Shown piece after piece: positions 14,964 through 23,930 of a DNA stretch of 39,455 nt (its first letter is position 1; each line of letters opens with the position of its first letter). The translations under genes were made by a program, and so were the position numbers. The notes beneath the pieces were generated by a model that saw only the letters and a program-made list of their open reading frames with translations, ran no database searches and was not told the DNA's origin. The stretch is from positions 1 to 39,455 of the forward strand of contig PEYN01000049.1 of the NCBI GenBank assembly GCA_002774355.1, in the 5' to 3' direction. The DNA is from Candidatus Marinimicrobia bacterium CG08_land_8_20_14_0_20_45_22. Its GTDB lineage: Bacteria; Fidelibacterota; UBA2242.

Positions 14964-15983
14964 CTACAGTCCCATTCCAGATATCTCTAACCCGCAATTT
15001 GGGCAACGATTCTCTTGAATGTAGTTTTTCTTCACTCCAAAATATGAACGCTCAATCAACACGCGACCACATTTTGGACATTTTGTATCCAAGCCATCAT
15101 GATCTTCTAAATTACCTATATAAACATAATTTAAACCCGCTTCAAGGCCGATTTCTCTTGCCTTAAACAAGGTCTGTTTAGGCGTTACCGGCACATTTTT
15201 CATTTTGTAAGCCGGGAAAAATCGGCTGATGTGCCATGGAACGTCTCGTCCTAATTCATTCGCCACAAAATTTGCCATATCCCGAATTTCTTCCCAATCA
15301 TCATTTATTCCAGAGATGATCAAACTAGTAACTTCAAGCCAAATCCCTAACTTTTTTGTTTGCTTCAAACTATCCAGAACCGGTTGCAGACGCGCCCCAA
15401 TGATACGGCGATAGGTCTCATCCCGAAAAGCCTTTAAGTCAATGTTCACTCCATCCAGATAGGGACCGATCATTTCCAGCATTTCAGTTGTCATATAGCC
15501 ATTGGTCACATAAACATTCTTAATTCCGGATTCATGCGCCAATCGGGCTGTATCGTAGCTATATTCGAAGAAAATCGTTGGTTCGGAGTAAGTATAAGCG
15601 ATGTTCTTACAGCCTGACTGTCTGGCGCTTAATACAATTTGCTCCGGCGTAGATTCCTGACCGGCTTTCAGTATTTCTTCATCGACAATTTGTGAAATAT
15701 CCCAATTCTGGCAAAATTTGCAATGGAAATTACAACCGGGAGTCGCTATAGAATAGGCTTTTGAGCCGGGATAGAAGTGATATAAAGGTTTTTTTTCGAT
15801 CGGATCAATATGTTGAGTAATGGTGCGCCCATAGACTTCTGTGTAGAGTGTTCCGTTGTGGTTTACTCTTACTCTACATAAGCCTTTTTTGCCGGCATTG
15901 ATTACACAACGGTGCGCGCACAGGTCACACCGTACCTGATTTCCCGCAAGTTTTTGATATAACAGAGCCTCTTTCATATTCAT
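14964..15983 (-). CDS. amrS: AmmeMemoRadiSam-system radical SAM enzyme
   Basis: A 339-aa radical-SAM protein of the AmrS / PflA-like group. The cluster motif is CNFHCKFC (CX3CX2C), preceded by the family N-terminus with CDLCAHRCVINAGKKGLCRV and PGSKAYSIATPGC. A C-terminal zinc ribbon (CPKCGRV ... CPNCGLEI) is also typical. The AmmeMemoRadiSam group is named for co-occurrence of AMMECR1, Memo and this enzyme, but neither partner is encoded in this window. The reaction is unproven. Two in-frame ATGs (15983 and 15977) are possible starts. Confidence 0.9.
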   Translation of the reverse strand: MNMKEALLYQKLAGNQVRCDLCAHRCVINAGKKGLCRVRVNHNGTLYTEVYGRTITQHIDPIEKKPLYHFYPGSKAYSIATPGCNFHCKFCQNWDISQIVDEEILKAGQESTPEQIVLSARQSGCKNIAYTYSEPTIFFEYSYDTARLAHESGIKNVYVTNGYMTTEMLEMIGPYLDGVNIDLKAFRDETYRRIIGARLQPVLDSLKQTKKLGIWLEVTSLIISGINDDWEEIRDMANFVANELGRDVPWHISRFFPAYKMKNVPVTPKQTLFKAREIGLEAGLNYVYIGNLEDHDGLDTKCPKCGRVLIERSYFGVKKNYIQENRCPNCGLEISGMGL

Positions 15984-16141
15984 GTTTCAAATCTCTTAGT
16001 AGGGCAGTTACACTCCCGCCGCTTCCTTCCTCTCCGAACATCAGAATAATTTATAATCCAGTTATCTTCTCTCCAGATATATCTGTTACAGAGTCCCACG
16101 ACAATATTTACAAATTTTGATTCCTGAAAAGCCAAAATTAT

Positions 16142-16393
<252 letters not shown>

Positions 16394-16415
16394 TTACCTC
16401 CAACTGATTATTTAG

Positions 16416-17300
16416 TTAAAACTTTAATGCATTTTTAGCTTTCATTCTGATCTCTTCTGCAATACGAACTTCATATTCGTTTCTTTCTAATGCAAATTTA
16501 ACCTTTTCCAATGTTATTTCATTCATGCCTTTACACAGAGTATTAACCGGATGAAATATTTTATCCGGATTATCTTTCCTTAACCGATATACAAAATTAT
16601 CTTCTGTACCGACGATAAATTCCTTCTTCTGAGACTGGAATACAAAACGTGACATTTGGGAGGTACTGCCAATAAAATTAGCCAAATGTCTCACGCCGGT
16701 GGGGCATTCCGGATGAACAATAACTTCCGCTTCCGGATATTTTACTTTTAAATATTCCATCTGAGCAGTTGTAATATTTTCATGGACATAACAATACCCA
16801 TCCCAGAGAATCACTTCTTTATCCGTATGCTCAGCCACATAAGACCCTAAATTTCTATCAGGTACAAACAAAATTTGCTTATGTGGCAAAGAATTTACTA
16901 TATCAATAGCATTGGCTGAGGTACAGCAAATATCGGACTCGGCTTTAACAGCGGCGGAGGTATTGACATAACTAACGACAGCCGCGGCGGGATATTTCTG
17001 CTTCAATTCTCTCAGCCGCTCGGCAGTAGCCATATCTGCCAAACCACATCCGGCATTCCTATCCGGCAGTAGGACTGTCTTGCTAGGATTGAGAATTGCC
17101 GCCGTTTCGGCCATAAATCGAACTCCGCAAAAAACGATGACATCGGCTTCCGTACTGACCGCTTTTTTGCTCAATTCCAAGGAGTCTCCCACAAAATCGG
17201 CTATATCTTGCACTTCACCCCGCTGATAGACATGAGCAAGGATTACTGCATTTCCCCTCTTTTTTAATTCCTCTATCTCTTCTTCTATTTTACGATACAT
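16416..17300 (-). CDS. nadA: quinolinate synthase A
   Basis: Condenses iminoaspartate with dihydroxyacetone phosphate to quinolinate in de novo NAD synthesis, using an oxygen-sensitive [4Fe-4S] cluster. The three cluster Cys are Cys85 (NAGCGLADM), Cys170 (WDGYCYVHE) and Cys256 (NTLCKGMN), with the 85/86-residue spacing of the short 300-aa family. HPECPTGVR and GSTSQMSRFV are also conserved. The 294-aa length is complete. No nadB or nadC lies in the window. CGGAAA precedes the ATG. Confidence 0.97.
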   Translation of the reverse strand: MYRKIEEEIEELKKRGNAVILAHVYQRGEVQDIADFVGDSLELSKKAVSTEADVIVFCGVRFMAETAAILNPSKTVLLPDRNAGCGLADMATAERLRELKQKYPAAAVVSYVNTSAAVKAESDICCTSANAIDIVNSLPHKQILFVPDRNLGSYVAEHTDKEVILWDGYCYVHENITTAQMEYLKVKYPEAEVIVHPECPTGVRHLANFIGSTSQMSRFVFQSQKKEFIVGTEDNFVYRLRKDNPDKIFHPVNTLCKGMNEITLEKVKFALERNEYEVRIAEEIRMKAKNALKF

Positions 17301-17328
17301 GAATTTTCCGCTGAATAGTTTTTAACGA

Positions 17329-17991
17329 CTATCTTTCGCCGAACAGCTTTGTGCCGATCCGAACAATATTAGCGCCTTCTGCTATGGCTATCTCGTAGCT
17401 ATTACTCATGCCCATTGACAAATATTTCATTTTCACATTGGAAATACCCGCTTGAGCCAATCGGTCAAAAACGGCTTTCGTCTTTTTAAAATAAGGTCTG
17501 GACTCTTCCGGGTCTCCAAATCGAGGGCCCATGGTCATCAAGCCCTGAATCCGCAAATTTTGCAGGGAGATTATTTTTCTAATTAGACCCTCCACATCCT
17601 CTGGCATCACCCCGGTCTTATTTGATTCCCGGCCGCTATTGATTTCAATCAGAACTGGCATAATCTTACCAATTTCGGCACAATGCCGATCGACTGCCAT
17701 TGCGATTTTCAGAGAATCGATCGTTTCGATCATATCAAAAAGCCGAGAAGCTTGTTTAGCCTTGTTGCTTTGAAGATGTCCAATCAAATGCCACTGTACC
17801 GTATTTTTCACGTGCGGGTATATTTGCTCGGCTTCCTGCACATAATTGCAGCCGATAACTTTTACGCCCGCGTCTATTGCTCTTTTAACTTCTTCGGGAG
17901 TTCTCGTTTTGGCGGCGGCTACAAGCAAAACATCCTGGGGAAGGGCTTTTAAAATATGTTTTACTGACGTTTTAATGTTATCTGTTTCCAT
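17329..17991 (-). CDS. yggS: YggS-family PLP-binding homeostasis protein
   Basis: A soluble 220-aa protein that binds pyridoxal phosphate and affects vitamin B6 and amino-acid homeostasis; no catalytic reaction is known. LLVAAAKTRTPEEVKRAID contains the PLP Lys, and WHLIGHLQSNKAKQA, INSGRESNKTGV, GLMTMGP and LSMGMSNSYEIAIAEGAN are the family's TIM-barrel motifs. The frame opens at a TTG at 18018, but the ATG at 17991 has AAAGGA six bases upstream and fits the family start. It lies between nadA and mrp. Confidence 0.95.
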   Translation of the reverse strand: METDNIKTSVKHILKALPQDVLLVAAAKTRTPEEVKRAIDAGVKVIGCNYVQEAEQIYPHVKNTVQWHLIGHLQSNKAKQASRLFDMIETIDSLKIAMAVDRHCAEIGKIMPVLIEINSGRESNKTGVMPEDVEGLIRKIISLQNLRIQGLMTMGPRFGDPEESRPYFKKTKAVFDRLAQAGISNVKMKYLSMGMSNSYEIAIAEGANIVRIGTKLFGER

Positions 17992-18064
17992 TGCGAATCC
18001 TTTGTGCAATCTAATCAATTTGGTTGAAGTAACAGAATTATTCTGCCCATCGACTATTCACCAA

Positions 18065-18868
18065 CTAATCCAGTAAACCTTTCACATTTTTAGTAATTTC
18101 AGCAAATGCCATAGCGGTCTTGCTCTCCGGATATTTTAAAACCATTGGAGTCCCGTTATCGCCGCATTCACGTCCCTGCAGTTCCATTGGAATGCGTCCC
18201 AGAAAAGTAACATTCATTTCCTTCGCCATCTGTTCGCCACCGCCTTTGCCAAAGATGTCGATCACCTCTCCACAATGCGGACAGATTAATCCCGACATAT
18301 TTTCGACGACCGCAATTTTTGGAACATCCAATTTCTTTGCCATGTTAACCGCCCGGCGGCAATCGATCAGCGAAACTTCCTGAGGCGTCGTTACAATTAT
18401 TGCCAATTGAGGATGCATTTTCTGAGAAACCGTCAGCACTTCATCACCGGTTCCCGGCGGCAGGTCGGTCACCAGCACATCCAGTTCATCCCAGACAACA
18501 TCCGCTAAAAACTGTGAAATAGTGTTTGAACGCAATGGACCGCGCCAGATTACCGGCTGATCTTTGGGAATCATCGGAGCAATCGAAATCACCCGCAAAC
18601 CTTGTACAATTTGGGGTAAAATCTGATGCTGATCCATCATTTCCGGAATACCAGAAAGTCCTACCATCTGAGGAACGTTCGGGCCTGTAATATCAGCGTC
18701 CAACAGTCCTACCTTTAATTTTTCTTTCAATAAAGAATACGCCAGATTTACCGCCACGGTACTTTTCCCGACACCGCCCTTACCGCTGAACACAGCAACG
18801 CGATATTTAATCAACTCCAAATTTTCACTAATTCTTTGATCCTGTTTTTTGATTTGGTCGATGTCCAT
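18065..18868 (-). CDS. mrp: Mrp/NBP35-type iron-sulfur cluster carrier ATPase
   Basis: A 267-aa cytosolic P-loop ATPase that carries and transfers [4Fe-4S] clusters as a dimer. Walker A is SGKGGVGKSTVAVNLA, the switch region is VTDLPPGTGDE, and the bridging Cys pair is CPHCGE in VVENMSGLICPHCGE. It lacks the N-terminal DUF59 domain that some Mrp proteins have. AGGAAG precedes the ATG. The cluster with nadA, a ferredoxin and a glutaredoxin is consistent with Fe-S delivery. Confidence 0.95.
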   Translation of the reverse strand: MDIDQIKKQDQRISENLELIKYRVAVFSGKGGVGKSTVAVNLAYSLLKEKLKVGLLDADITGPNVPQMVGLSGIPEMMDQHQILPQIVQGLRVISIAPMIPKDQPVIWRGPLRSNTISQFLADVVWDELDVLVTDLPPGTGDEVLTVSQKMHPQLAIIVTTPQEVSLIDCRRAVNMAKKLDVPKIAVVENMSGLICPHCGEVIDIFGKGGGEQMAKEMNVTFLGRIPMELQGRECGDNGTPMVLKYPESKTAMAFAEITKNVKGLLD

Positions 18869-18931
18869 AATATTTACTTCCTACATTAACGGCAGATACA
18901 ACGATTAATCCATAGTATTGACTAACATTTA

Positions 18932-19201
18932 TTAATCTAAGACGATTGCCAGAATATCTGATCTTTGTACTATCAGATACTCTTTCCCATCCAGTTCGAT
19001 CTCATCGCCAACATATTTTCCGTAAAAGATTTTATCACCAACCTTGACTTTTTCTTGTAAATCTTCGTCAGTGCCAACGGCAATCACTTTCCCAAGCCTC
19101 GGTTTCTCCTTCGCGGTATCGGGAATAATAATATTCCCCGATCTAACTTCTTCTTCTACTCTTTCAACAACTACACGGTCATCCATTGGTTGTAATTTCA
19201 T
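18932..19201 (-). CDS. groES: co-chaperonin GroES
   Basis: An 89-aa Cpn10 subunit; seven form the lid of GroEL. KLQPMDDRVVVERVEEEV opens the barrel, GNIIIPDTAKEKP is the mobile loop that docks on GroEL, and the C-terminus has KEYLIVQRSDILAIV. GAAAGGA lies six to seven bases before the ATG. No groEL follows: mrp is next, 63 bases downstream. This may be a second or separated groES copy. No full CIRCE operator is visible upstream. Confidence 0.95.
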   Translation of the reverse strand: MKLQPMDDRVVVERVEEEVRSGNIIIPDTAKEKPRLGKVIAVGTDEDLQEKVKVGDKIFYGKYVGDEIELDGKEYLIVQRSDILAIVLD

Positions 19202-19217
19202 TTTGGTTTCCTTTCAA

Positions 19218-19472
19218 TTAACCTCTAATTCCTAAGAGGCGATTAATTTCCGGCTTATTAAATCCAACAACCGGACGATTATTAATTAACACTACCGGGA
19301 CTCCTCTGTGGCCACTGCGAGCCAAATCTCGTGCGGCTTCAGCGTCACGGCTAACATCAACATCTCGAAAACTCATGTGATTTTCCCTTAAATAGCGCTT
19401 TACAGCGTTACACCAAGAGCATGTTGGCGATGTAAAAACAATGATTTTGGGTTGTTTTTTACCCGATTCCAT
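19218..19472 (-). CDS. glutaredoxin-like protein (NrdH/Grx family)
   Basis: A small thioredoxin-fold redox protein of 84 aa. The dithiol active site is CSWC in FTSPTCSWCNAVKRYL, and GHRGVPVVLINNRPVVGFNK supplies the cis-Pro and the glutathione/thioredoxin-binding surface. The ATG at 19472 has GAGAGA at nine bases; the ATG three codons earlier (19481) would leave no room for it. It may reduce ribonucleotide reductase or help Fe-S traffic. groES follows by 16 bases. Confidence 0.9.
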   Translation of the reverse strand: MESGKKQPKIIVFTSPTCSWCNAVKRYLRENHMSFRDVDVSRDAEAARDLARSGHRGVPVVLINNRPVVGFNKPEINRLLGIRG

Positions 19473-19798
19473 ACAGTACATTCTCTCTTTCTAATTTTAA
19501 AAATTAACATTCCAGCACTCTCTTAGATACACCTTGCAATTAAAAGTTTCCGATATGGGCTATTTTTTTCATCTCTATCAAGTAATCTACAAGAACTCAT
19601 ATTTTCGTTCTCTCTTTGTTTAAAACAAAAGATGATTATTTAGAAACTTCATCTGAGACTGTTTTCAATTAAACACATTTAGATAATCTATTTTGATTGT
19701 ATGCGTTAATTCCCGCATCGGTTTTAAACAATGGCGCGAATTTGTAGTACTGTTTTTTGTGTTTTTGCAAATTTTTATCATAATCCATATCCTGATGA
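19473..19798. other. AT-rich intergenic region, no gene seen
   Basis: About 325 bases between the sirtuin stop and the glutaredoxin start. It is AT-rich and must hold the promoter of the glutaredoxin-groES unit, but no convincing -35/-10 pair stands out. A short inverted repeat (ATGCG at 19701-19705, CGCAT at 19714-19718) is present without a T-run on either side, and one half of a CIRCE-like sequence (GCACTC) occurs near 19515 without its partner. Confidence 0.6.
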
Positions 19799-20551
19799 TT
19801 AATTTAAAATATTCATTAGGCGGTTCATTTCTTCAGTCGCCTTACCATTAAGAAAAACGTCCGTGATACTGTTTGTATATTCAGAGATTCCAATATTTAT
19901 TTCAATGATTTTTGCACCATTATTTTTGGCATAGATGGGCATCATCGAAGCGGGTTGGATTTTTCCTGTTGTTCCAATTAAAATAAAAACATCCGCAACT
20001 TCGGTTTCATGAATCGAACGGCGATTTGCCGTTTCCGGAATTGGCTCACCGAAGAAGACAAAATCAGGTTTTAACAGCCCCCTACATTCTTCGCACCGAG
20101 GCGGTAAAACACTCAGCAATTTTTCACTCGATTCAAACCGCCTGCCACAATTCGTGCATACCAATTTTTGAGCGGTCCCGTGAAATTCAATGACGTTAGT
20201 ACTGCCCGCCTGCTGATGTAAATTGTCTATATTTTGAGTTATAACAACATTTAACAACCCCCTTTTTTCTAGATCAGCCAGCGCATAATGGGCATAATTT
20301 GGCTTTGCTTTGCCAAAAGTATCATAGAAAATCGCTTTAATCTGCTGCCATGATTTGTCTGGAAACTTATAAAAATGTTGAATATCCAAAAAAACGGGGT
20401 CTATTTTAGCCCACAATCCATTTTCGCCTCGAAAAGGAGGTATGCCGCTCTCAACCGAAACTCCCGCACCCGTGAACGCCGTCGTATGGGTTGAGTTTCT
20501 GATTAACTTCACGGCTTGGATTAATGCACTATTTGGGGTTGGTGACGGCAT
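19799..20551 (-). CDS. cobB: Sir2-family NAD-dependent protein deacylase
   Basis: A 250-aa sirtuin that uses NAD to remove acyl groups from protein lysines. TAFTGAGVSVESGIPPFRG is the NAD site, TQNIDNLHQQAG the conserved core, FHGTAQKLVC holds the catalytic His, and four Cys (CTNC, CEEC) form the structural zinc site; KPDFVFFGEPIP and GTTGKIQPA complete the fold. It starts 8 bases after the 86-aa hypothetical gene. No strong ribosome binding site is visible, so translation may depend on coupling. Confidence 0.95.
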   Translation of the reverse strand: MPSPTPNSALIQAVKLIRNSTHTTAFTGAGVSVESGIPPFRGENGLWAKIDPVFLDIQHFYKFPDKSWQQIKAIFYDTFGKAKPNYAHYALADLEKRGLLNVVITQNIDNLHQQAGSTNVIEFHGTAQKLVCTNCGRRFESSEKLLSVLPPRCEECRGLLKPDFVFFGEPIPETANRRSIHETEVADVFILIGTTGKIQPASMMPIYAKNNGAKIIEINIGISEYTNSITDVFLNGKATEEMNRLMNILN

Positions 20552-20558
20552 CTATTGT

Positions 20559-20819
20559 TCAGGCTCTAATTTTACTTTCATACTCTGGAAAGTACTTTTT
20601 GATGATTCTTAAATTAAATGCAGTCAGTATGGATTCTTTGGATTCTCTTGCCAGCAAAAACTCAAAAGACCTTTTGATCAATTCCTCTTTAGTTATCTTT
20701 CCAGCCCTTAAATTCTGATAGTACTCATCGTCTAAAGTTACTACGTGTTTCGTTTTGGAACCCCTTTCTGTTACAACTACTGCAAACTCTTGTTCACTCT
20801 TCCGGCTGACTTCAATCAT
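20559..20819 (-). CDS. conserved hypothetical protein of 86 aa
   Basis: I know no named function. The first 30 residues form a beta-rich segment (EFAVVVTERGSKTKHVVTL); the rest is helical and acidic/basic (EELIKRSFEFLLARESKESIL, then IIKKYFPEYE). The layout, with a TH-VTLDDEYY stretch followed by EELI-SFEFLL, looks like a genuine conserved small protein rather than a chance frame. AAGGA lies about seven bases before the ATG. It overlaps the NifX-like gene by 8 bases and precedes the sirtuin by 8, so all three are probably co-translated. Confidence 0.75.
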   Translation of the reverse strand: MIEVSRKSEQEFAVVVTERGSKTKHVVTLDDEYYQNLRAGKITKEELIKRSFEFLLARESKESILTAFNLRIIKKYFPEYESKIRA

Positions 20820-21147
20820 TTGATAGTTCCTTCAACCAATCAGTTAAGGCTGTTTTGATATCTCCCTTCTTGAAAAAAAGTCGCATGCCTCTTTCTTGTA
20901 ATCTTGCTATTCCTTTTTTCCCAATATGCGCCGAAATAATGACCGCACAGTCATCAATAAGGTCATACACATCCAGGGTTTTTAAATGTTGCAGGGTATT
21001 TTCATAAGGATTTGTCCGTCTTTCGACAAGCCTAAAGTCCATTCCATCTTCGATTTCATAAATAAACATCTCTTTTGCCATGCCCAGCATCTTAGGAAAA
21101 ATATTGATTCCATCGTTCGTCGGAACAGCGATCTTAATGGATTTCAC
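20812..21147 (-). CDS. NifX-like dinitrogenase iron-molybdenum cofactor-binding domain protein (third copy)
   Basis: A 111-aa protein starting KIAVPTNDGINIFPKMLGMA, with the family's central pattern NTLQHLKTLDVYDLIDDCAVIISAHIGKKG and a final strand MRLFFKKGD. It is more divergent than the two NifX-like proteins at 2-3 kb and lacks the HFG motif. The start is GTG, overlapping the methyltransferase stop as GTGA. It may carry or sense a metal cluster. The linkage to a sirtuin and a methyltransferase is unexplained. Confidence 0.8.
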   Translation of the reverse strand: MKSIKIAVPTNDGINIFPKMLGMAKEMFIYEIEDGMDFRLVERRTNPYENTLQHLKTLDVYDLIDDCAVIISAHIGKKGIARLQERGMRLFFKKGDIKTALTDWLKELSND

Positions 21148-21809
21148 GCAGACTTTTCCGCTTTTAACAATCGAACATAATTTTTAACGAAGAAAAACTC
21201 CTCAAAACCAGAAAAACCATAATCCGACAGGGTAGGCTTCCAATCTCTTTCAATAAAATCAAAGGCATATGGACATTCGATTTTCTTAAAAATGTAACGA
21301 TATACCGACGGCATCTCATCCAGGCTAAATTCCGCATAATCCAGCATAAAAAAACTACCGCCAGGTTTCAAATGATTTCCAACATTTTGGAGAACCGTTT
21401 GGCGGACTTCATGCGGAAAGCCATGGATGACGAAACTGATGAATATCTTATCAAATCGCTCTGTCAGGGAGAACGGCTGGTCAATTCTTTGCCGGATAAA
21501 AGTAACATTCGGATGTTTTGCGCATTTTTTATGAAACTGCTCCTCCATAATCGGCGAAATATCCAAACCGGTTATGGCGCCATCATCTCCCAAATACTTT
21601 GTCATAATACAGGCATTGTGCCCGGTGCCACAGCCCAAATCGAGGATCTTATCGCCGGGCTGAATATCCATTACCCTTATTGCCCGGTGAATGAAGGGGC
21701 TATAAAGACCCAGCGAGGCGGTATTCATTACTTTGTCATAATTCTTCGCTGTGAAGGAACTTAGCTCAACCCCTGAGTCGGGATACATTTTCACTCGTTT
21801 TGTTTTCAT
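21144..21809 (-). CDS. class I SAM-dependent methyltransferase
   Basis: A 221-aa protein with a Rossmann-type SAM domain: motif I ILDLGCGTGHNACIM, acidic motif II in ITGLDISPIMEEQF, and motif IV-like FDKIFISFVIHGF, followed by LKPGGSFFMLDYAEF. This is the UbiE-like (Methyltransf_11/25) arrangement; the substrate is not evident. The ATG at 21809 overlaps the MFS stop as ATGA. A TTG three codons earlier (21818) sits closer to GAGGAG and is a possible alternative start. Confidence 0.9.
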   Translation of the reverse strand: MKTKRVKMYPDSGVELSSFTAKNYDKVMNTASLGLYSPFIHRAIRVMDIQPGDKILDLGCGTGHNACIMTKYLGDDGAITGLDISPIMEEQFHKKCAKHPNVTFIRQRIDQPFSLTERFDKIFISFVIHGFPHEVRQTVLQNVGNHLKPGGSFFMLDYAEFSLDEMPSVYRYIFKKIECPYAFDFIERDWKPTLSDYGFSGFEEFFFVKNYVRLLKAEKSA

Positions 21810-23026
21810 ACTTTGCAATTAACTCCTCTAATAAAATAAATTGACATAATCATAATCGTGATAAATAACCCAAAAAAAAGATTAAATCCAAATTCACTGA
21901 TAATCCATCCGCCCAAAAATGGAAAAATAACCGGGAAAATGCTACCCGCTCCCGAAAGACCTGTATATAAGGCTCTGTTTTGCTCCGTGGTAACTTCCAG
22001 TAAAATCCCATTGATTGAAATCGTATGAATCGTATAAACAATGCCGCCCAACAGGAAAACATAGGGGAAGAGCGTCGGACCGGGCAGTAATAAAATAAAC
22101 AGCGGAATCAAGATTGCGATAATGGTCGTAACATACAACATGACTTGGTATCTTACCTTACCAGAAAAATAGAAAAGTACACTTCCGGATAGAATACCGC
22201 CAATAACCTTCAAAACCAGAAAGTTGCCGATATCCTGGCTGTCTGCGGAGAATAATTTCTTGGCATACAGAACCAGAAAAGGCATCAGTACGATACTAAT
22301 TCCCTGAGTATTGGTTAAAAACAGATAACTTCTCCACTTTTTATTAATACGAATTTCCTGCAAAATGGTATCGATAAAGTTTTTAAAACCGGAAATTTTA
22401 AAATTGGAAGCGGGAATTTCCCTTATTCTCCATAGTCCCAGAGAGGCAATTCCTAGAAGTATGGCGGCTACAAAAAATAAGGCGGCGTAATTCATTGGAT
22501 AATGATACGCAACGAGAACTCTCCTCACAAGGAATGCCGACAAGAAAACAACAATACTGGATATTACCTGCTTGATAGAAAAGAACACCTTCCGTTTTTC
22601 CTGAAATACCGATTTCCCCAAAATGTCAACATAACTGATGTTGGCAAAGGCGCCACCGAATGAAAACAAAGCAATTAAAATAAAAATAGACCAGATTATC
22701 AACGCGTCAGCAATATGGGTTGAAAACCAAAATAACAGTGCCATTGCGCCGAGAGAGAAGATACGGGCGTTAATACCATCCAGCAGGTACTTTTTTTTTG
22801 AAGAACGGTTGCTTAGGAACGGAGCGAAAAACAGTTGCGCAAATTTTCCACCCCCTAACATGATCGCCGTCAGGATTCCCAACTGAAACGAGCTACTACC
22901 GGCATCCACCATCATCGCCGGAATAATTGTCTCCACATCCATAAAGTTTACAGCTAATGCCAGAAAAACGGCATGCCATAAAAAGGCATAATAGTTTTGT
23001 TTTGATGTTTGTTGGTTTAATTCCAT
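21806..23026 (-). CDS. major facilitator superfamily transporter
   Basis: A 406-aa integral membrane protein with about 12 hydrophobic segments and a positively charged central loop, as in MFS carriers. LGGGKFAQLFFAPFLSNRSSKKKY between helices 2 and 3 matches the MFS loop with basic residues. The final segment runs to the C-terminus. Substrate is unknown; efflux or small-molecule uptake are both possible. It starts 9 bases after the Lgt stop with only a weak binding site and is coupled to the downstream methyltransferase. Confidence 0.9.
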   Translation of the reverse strand: MELNQQTSKQNYYAFLWHAVFLALAVNFMDVETIIPAMMVDAGSSSFQLGILTAIMLGGGKFAQLFFAPFLSNRSSKKKYLLDGINARIFSLGAMALLFWFSTHIADALIIWSIFILIALFSFGGAFANISYVDILGKSVFQEKRKVFFSIKQVISSIVVFLSAFLVRRVLVAYHYPMNYAALFFVAAILLGIASLGLWRIREIPASNFKISGFKNFIDTILQEIRINKKWRSYLFLTNTQGISIVLMPFLVLYAKKLFSADSQDIGNFLVLKVIGGILSGSVLFYFSGKVRYQVMLYVTTIIAILIPLFILLLPGPTLFPYVFLLGGIVYTIHTISINGILLEVTTEQNRALYTGLSGAGSIFPVIFPFLGGWIISEFGFNLFFGLFITIMIMSIYFIRGVNCKV

Positions 23027-23035
23027 TGTGTAAAT

Positions 23036-23884
23036 CTACTTCGTACGGATGGTTACATGCCGTTTAGTTATACATCCTCTGAATATTATAATCAAAACAC
23101 CTCCTAACATCATGCAAAAACAGAGAATTTGCCCCATAGTAAAAGGTCCTAATACAAATCCAAGCTGAGAATCGGGTAGGCGCACAAATTCGATAAAAAA
23201 ACGCACCAGCCCGTATCCGATGAGATACATAGAGAAGAAAAAACCATCAAAGACTTTCAGTTTTCTCAATTCCCACAAAAGCATAAAGAGAATTAATCCT
23301 TCAAAAACGGCCTCATAAAGTTGAGAAGGATGGCGCAATTGACCGCTTGCGTCCAAAGGGAAATACATTCCCCATGGCACTGTAGTCACTCGACCATAAA
23401 GCTCGCCATTCATAAAGTTGCCAAGTCGCCCAAACGTGTATCCTAAAGGAACCGCTGGAGATAAAAGGTCTGCAAAATGCCACAGATTGATATTGTTTTT
23501 TCGAAAAAAAATGACAGAGGCAAAAATAACCCCAATTACACCGCCATGATAAGACATTCCTGAAATTCCTATGAAGCGAAAACCATCTGAAAAATCGAAC
23601 GGGCTTATTATCTCTAAGGGATTAGCAATGTAATATTTAAAGTTGTAGAAAACGACATATCCCAGTCTTCCCCCAATAATCACTCCCAAAATTGCCCACA
23701 TAAAATAATTTTGGACAGTCTCTTTTGAATAATTATACTTTTCATCATTTATTCTATACATAACTAACAAATAGGTAACTGCGAAGGCAACAACATACAT
23801 CAGACCATAATAGCGTAACTGAAAAGAGCCAATTTCAAAAATATTAGGGTTTATATGTTTAGGAATATTATTCCACCAACTCAA
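23036..23884 (-). CDS. lgt: prolipoprotein diacylglyceryl transferase
   Basis: The inner-membrane enzyme that attaches diacylglycerol to the lipobox Cys of prolipoproteins. RLGNFMNGELYGRVT is the Lgt signature, and ISGMSYHGGVIGV carries the conserved His-Gly-Gly; HPSQLYEAVFEGL and the multiple membrane segments agree. Length of 282 aa is normal. The start is TTG with AGGAG at six bases, giving MSWWNNIPKHINPNIF, the expected Lgt N-terminus. It shows that the organism makes bacterial lipoproteins. Confidence 0.96.
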   Translation of the reverse strand: MSWWNNIPKHINPNIFEIGSFQLRYYGLMYVVAFAVTYLLVMYRINDEKYNYSKETVQNYFMWAILGVIIGGRLGYVVFYNFKYYIANPLEIISPFDFSDGFRFIGISGMSYHGGVIGVIFASVIFFRKNNINLWHFADLLSPAVPLGYTFGRLGNFMNGELYGRVTTVPWGMYFPLDASGQLRHPSQLYEAVFEGLILFMLLWELRKLKVFDGFFFSMYLIGYGLVRFFIEFVRLPDSQLGFVLGPFTMGQILCFCMMLGGVLIIIFRGCITKRHVTIRTK

Positions 23885-23890
23885 AATTCA

Positions 23891-23895
23891 CTCCT
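23891..23895 (-). promoter_or_regulatory. ribosome binding site deciding the TTG start of lgt
   Basis: AGGAG on the minus strand ends six bases from the TTG at 23884. No ATG or GTG in frame gives the family N-terminus. Confidence 0.7.
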
Positions 23896-23930
23896 ACTAA
23901 ATAATTGGGAATTCTTTTTTCATTTTGGTA

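Noticed and set aside
19508-19535. A CIRCE heat-shock operator upstream of the groES unit
   Set aside because: Only one half-like GCACTC sequence is present; the inverted partner nine bases away is missing.
19701-19718. Inverted repeat ATGCG/CGCAT as an intrinsic terminator of the sirtuin unit
   Set aside because: The stem has five pairs and is not followed by a T-run on the minus strand.
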